Made by a program: the position numbers and the translations under genes. Shown one piece after another: positions 5,109-5,623 of a stretch of DNA of 5,623 nt. Position 1 is the stretch's first letter; every line of letters starts with the position of its first letter. This DNA comes from JANLQX01 sp043775075 (GTDB lineage Bacteria > Actinomycetota > Acidimicrobiia > Acidimicrobiales > JANYDT01). The notes beneath the pieces are model-generated. The model was given only the letters and a program-made list of their open reading frames with translations, had not been told where the DNA came from and did not search any database. Where the stretch lies: NCBI GenBank assembly GCA_043775075.1, contig JAYVSS010000309.1, forward strand, positions 1 to 5,623, written 5' to 3'.

Positions 5109-5623
5109 GTGCCCGAACTTCCCGAAGTTGAGACGCTTCGGCGTGACCTCGAACGGTCGATCGCCGGGGCCAGGATCACCAAAACTACGCTCGGGAGTCG
5201 GCGATCGGTTCGTCGATATGAGGATCCTGCGCGGTTTGTGGCGCAGACCGAACAGGCTTGGTTTGTCGGCTTTGACCGGCTCGGGAAGTATCTGTTTGCG
5301 CGCTTAGCAACCGGTCAGACGTTGGTCGTGCACCTGCGGATGAGTGGACAGATGCGGCTCGTCGACTCTCCCGGTGAACCGTTGCTGCCGCACACGCATG
5401 TGCGGTTCGCCTTCGACGATGGCCGGGAGCTTCGATTCGTCGATCCCCGCACCTTCGGCGAGATGTACGTCAGCACGAACGATGTCCCCGAACTCTCTCA
5501 CCTCGGTCGCGATGCGCTACGTGTACTTACTGATGCAGGGCGCTTTGAACGTGTTCTTACGAATCGACGAATGGCGTTGAAGGGCGTCTTGCTGGATCAA
5601 TCATCACTGGCGGGGATCGGGTC
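5109..5623 (+). CDS. mutM: Formamidopyrimidine-DNA glycosylase (MutM/Fpg), N-terminal part, cut by window edge
   Basis: MutM removes 8-oxoguanine and ring-opened purines from DNA and nicks the strand (base excision repair). 171 codons are present and the frame is open to the right edge, so the helix-two-turns-helix and zinc finger are largely outside. The start is fixed by chemistry: after Met removal the N-terminal Pro2 is the nucleophile, and GTG 5109 gives exactly MPELPEVETLRR, with Glu3 next. Lys60 in LGKYLF corresponds to the catalytic beta-hairpin lysine (Lys57 in E. coli). HLRMSGQ (75-81) is the void-filling loop with Met78, and FVDPRTFGEM is conserved. ALKGVLLDQSSLAGIG begins the DNA-binding helices. 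No ribosome binding site is seen. It follows rnc after 176 bases, a common actinobacterial order, and may have its own promoter. Confidence 0.95.
   Translation, partial: MPELPEVETLRRDLERSIAGARITKTTLGSRRSVRRYEDPARFVAQTEQAWFVGFDRLGKYLFARLATGQTLVVHLRMSGQMRLVDSPGEPLLPHTHVRFAFDDGRELRFVDPRTFGEMYVSTNDVPELSHLGRDALRVLTDAGRFERVLTNRRMALKGVLLDQSSLAGIG

Noticed and set aside
4760..5182. Minus-strand open frame of 140 codons as a real gene
   Set aside because: It runs antisense into rnc on one side and mutM on the other; only the short VOC-like stretch within it resembles a known protein.

Overview
The window is GC-rich and looks actinobacterial. The gene order DUF177 (YceD) – rpmF – plsX – acpP – rnc – mutM, the frequent GTG starts, and the FadE-type acyl-CoA dehydrogenase remains would fit an Acidimicrobiia-like lineage. 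That placement is inference; the sequence contains no taxonomic marker.

Left part (1-1922): the 5' end of a major facilitator superfamily transporter runs off the left edge on the minus strand. A 121-base divergent gap separates it from two consecutive broken genes on the plus strand. The first is an acyl-CoA dehydrogenase (538-1243) with an in-frame TAG, a large internal deletion and a C-terminus displaced into another frame. The second (1245-1922) resembles a MaoC/hot-dog-type acyl-CoA hydratase or related protein. It has a -1 frameshift, an in-frame 18-bp tandem duplication and a second break with an apparent internal deletion before its C-terminus. Only one base separates the first gene's stop from the second gene's ATG, so the pair was probably a lipid or steroid beta-oxidation operon that has decayed. 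The long open frames across this region are chimeras or shadows, not genes.

Right part (2017-5623): a compact, intact, co-directional housekeeping cluster. The DUF177/YceD protein and ribosomal protein L32 are tied to 50S subunit and 23S rRNA production. PlsX (acyl-ACP:phosphate acyltransferase) and acyl carrier protein feed phospholipid synthesis. RNase III processes rRNA and other double-stranded RNA. MutM (formamidopyrimidine-DNA glycosylase), cut by the right edge, repairs 8-oxoguanine. Spacing is short through rnc (about 15-65 bases), consistent with one operon; mutM follows after 176 bases.

That 176-base gap holds a further probable relic on the minus strand: about 21 codons resembling the N-terminus of a VOC/PhnB-like protein, followed by unrelated sequence. 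No RNA gene, CRISPR array, insertion sequence or complete new system was found. The notable signal is gene decay next to, and within, a core cluster.
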